Shown here: positions 51,651-52,323 of the stretch, one piece after another
How the letters are laid out: each line of letters begins with the position of its first letter
Numbering within the stretch: position 1 is the first letter of the stretch
From: Arthrobacter sp. ISL-65
Lineage (GTDB): Bacteria; Actinomycetota; Actinomycetes; Actinomycetales; Micrococcaceae
Reading direction: 5' to 3'
DNA length: 52,323 nt
Assembly: GCF_018613795.1 (NCBI RefSeq)
Contig: NZ_JAGGPN010000002.1
Location: 1 to 52,323 of the forward strand
Notes under the pieces: model-generated
The model's database searches: none
Seen by the model: only the letters and a program-made list of their open reading frames with translations
What the model was told of the DNA's origin: nothing
Translations under genes and position numbers: made by a program

Positions 51651-52229
51651 CTAGCTTGTGAGTGCCCGGGACCGTCTATAAAACGTCCCTGGGGACATTC
51701 CGAGATCGCGGGCAATTTGCGCTGCGGGGTCGCCGCCTTCGACCAGGCGGACAGCACTTCGTATCTGACTGTCAGTGACCCTGCGGGGCCTGCCGCCAAG
51801 ATCTCTTCCGGCTTCTCTGCGTTTGCTGATGGAATCGGTGACGCGTTCGCGCTTGATCTCGTGTTCCATTTCCGCAAGGGCGGCCATGATCGTGAACAGC
51901 ATCGACCCCATGGGTGTCGCTGTGTCTACGTCGCCTCCGCCCAGGTTCAGGACGCGCAGGCCCGCACCTCGGCTGCGGAGTTTCGTCGGCGAAGGCAAGC
52001 ACGTTCTGGGTGAACCGCCCGAGCCGGTCCAGCGTCGTGACAAGGGTGTCGCCCTCGATCAGCGCGTCGAGCGCCCGATCGAACTGGGGTCGTGAGGATC
52101 GTGCTCCAGACACACCGTGATCCACGTATAGGTCATCGCGTCTGACGCCGGCCGCCAGCAGTCCGCCTGCTGCCGGTCAGCCCGACTGCTGCCGCGTGGA
52201 AACGCGGCATAACCGATCAGTTTCGGCAC
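51651..52229 (-). pseudogene. Tn3/Hin-type serine resolvase, several frameshifts
   Basis: GTG 52229 has AGGAG upstream (MPKLIGYA). The protein continues in changing frames: RVSTRQQ / ADRQQAD, LLAAGVRRDDLYVDHGVSGA, FDRALDALIEGDTLVTTLDR then LGRFTQNVLAFADE, then LRSRGAGLRVLNLGGGDVDT, MLFTIMAALAEMEHEIKRER and the HTH DSQIRSAVRLVEGGDPAAQI...FYRRSRAL to TAG 51651. Apparent 1-bp indels include a lost C near 52170 and an extra A near 51983. Full family length is present but not translatable. Confidence 0.82.
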
Positions 52230-52323
52230 GGGCTGCTCCTATGTGTTTCATAACTAACGATGAATACACCGATTCAACCAGAAGGTTATGCGACATAGTT
52301 ATGAGCTGGGGAGCCGCTCCGCG

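Noticed and set aside
1..52323. CRISPR arrays, rRNA and tRNA genes
   Set aside because: No regularly spaced repeats and no recognisable tRNA or rRNA sequence were found by reading; a covariance-model scan would be needed to exclude a tRNA fully.

Overview
The window is high-GC DNA with actinobacterial gene content and signals: an MSMEG_4193/DUF3090/SCO1664 set, a DUF6421 operon, a PaaX-type regulator, an actinobacterial-type split styrene/indole monooxygenase, many GTG starts and AGGAG ribosome sites. An Arthrobacter-like member of the Micrococcaceae is the best guess; this is inferred from gene content, not from a marker gene.

Left region (1-13.3 kb): a patchwork of intact housekeeping or accessory genes (extended SDR with an MmyB-type regulator, aldo/keto reductase, ATP-dependent DNA ligase, RibD-C reductase, pseudouridine-5'-phosphate glycosidase, DUF3090) among many relics: a serine resolvase, a second RibD-C gene, a frameshifted YCII protein, a helicase-associated-domain fragment, a truncated phosphoglycerate mutase and a frameshifted SCO1664 gene.

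Central region (13.4-33.1 kb): one coherent aromatic catabolic island. On the minus strand an upper operon (micro-ORF, SDR, second micro-ORF, StyA1-like monooxygenase, StyA2B-like monooxygenase-reductase fusion, FAD oxidoreductase, isatin-hydrolase-like cyclase, ThDP enzyme) fits indole -> isatin -> isatinate -> anthranilate. A lower operon (acylpyruvate-hydrolase-like FAH protein, cupin, TesB thioesterase, 2-aminobenzoate-CoA ligase, 2-aminobenzoyl-CoA monooxygenase/reductase) plus a Rid protein and a hotdog thioesterase fit onward metabolism of anthranilate through its CoA ester. PaaX-like and AraC-like regulators and an aromatic-acid MFS transporter complete it. A 12-bp inverted repeat, TKACG-N2-CGTMA, recurs in the control region of every transcription unit, so the island looks like one regulon. 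Substrates are inferred from families and gene order; none is proven by sequence alone.

Right region (33.3-52.3 kb): a glycogen-debranching-type glucosidase, small hypothetical genes, an esterase broken by a 16-bp tandem duplication, a CBS protein, a broken non-specific endonuclease, a TetR/membrane-protein pair, an orphan OleA-like thiolase, a ZIP transporter, and a tightly coupled DUF6421/SDR/threonine-aldolase operon divergent from an amino-acid permease. Serine-resolvase relics at about 0.7, 43.6 and 52 kb suggest past mobile-element activity. No rRNA, tRNA, CRISPR array or intact insertion sequence was recognised.
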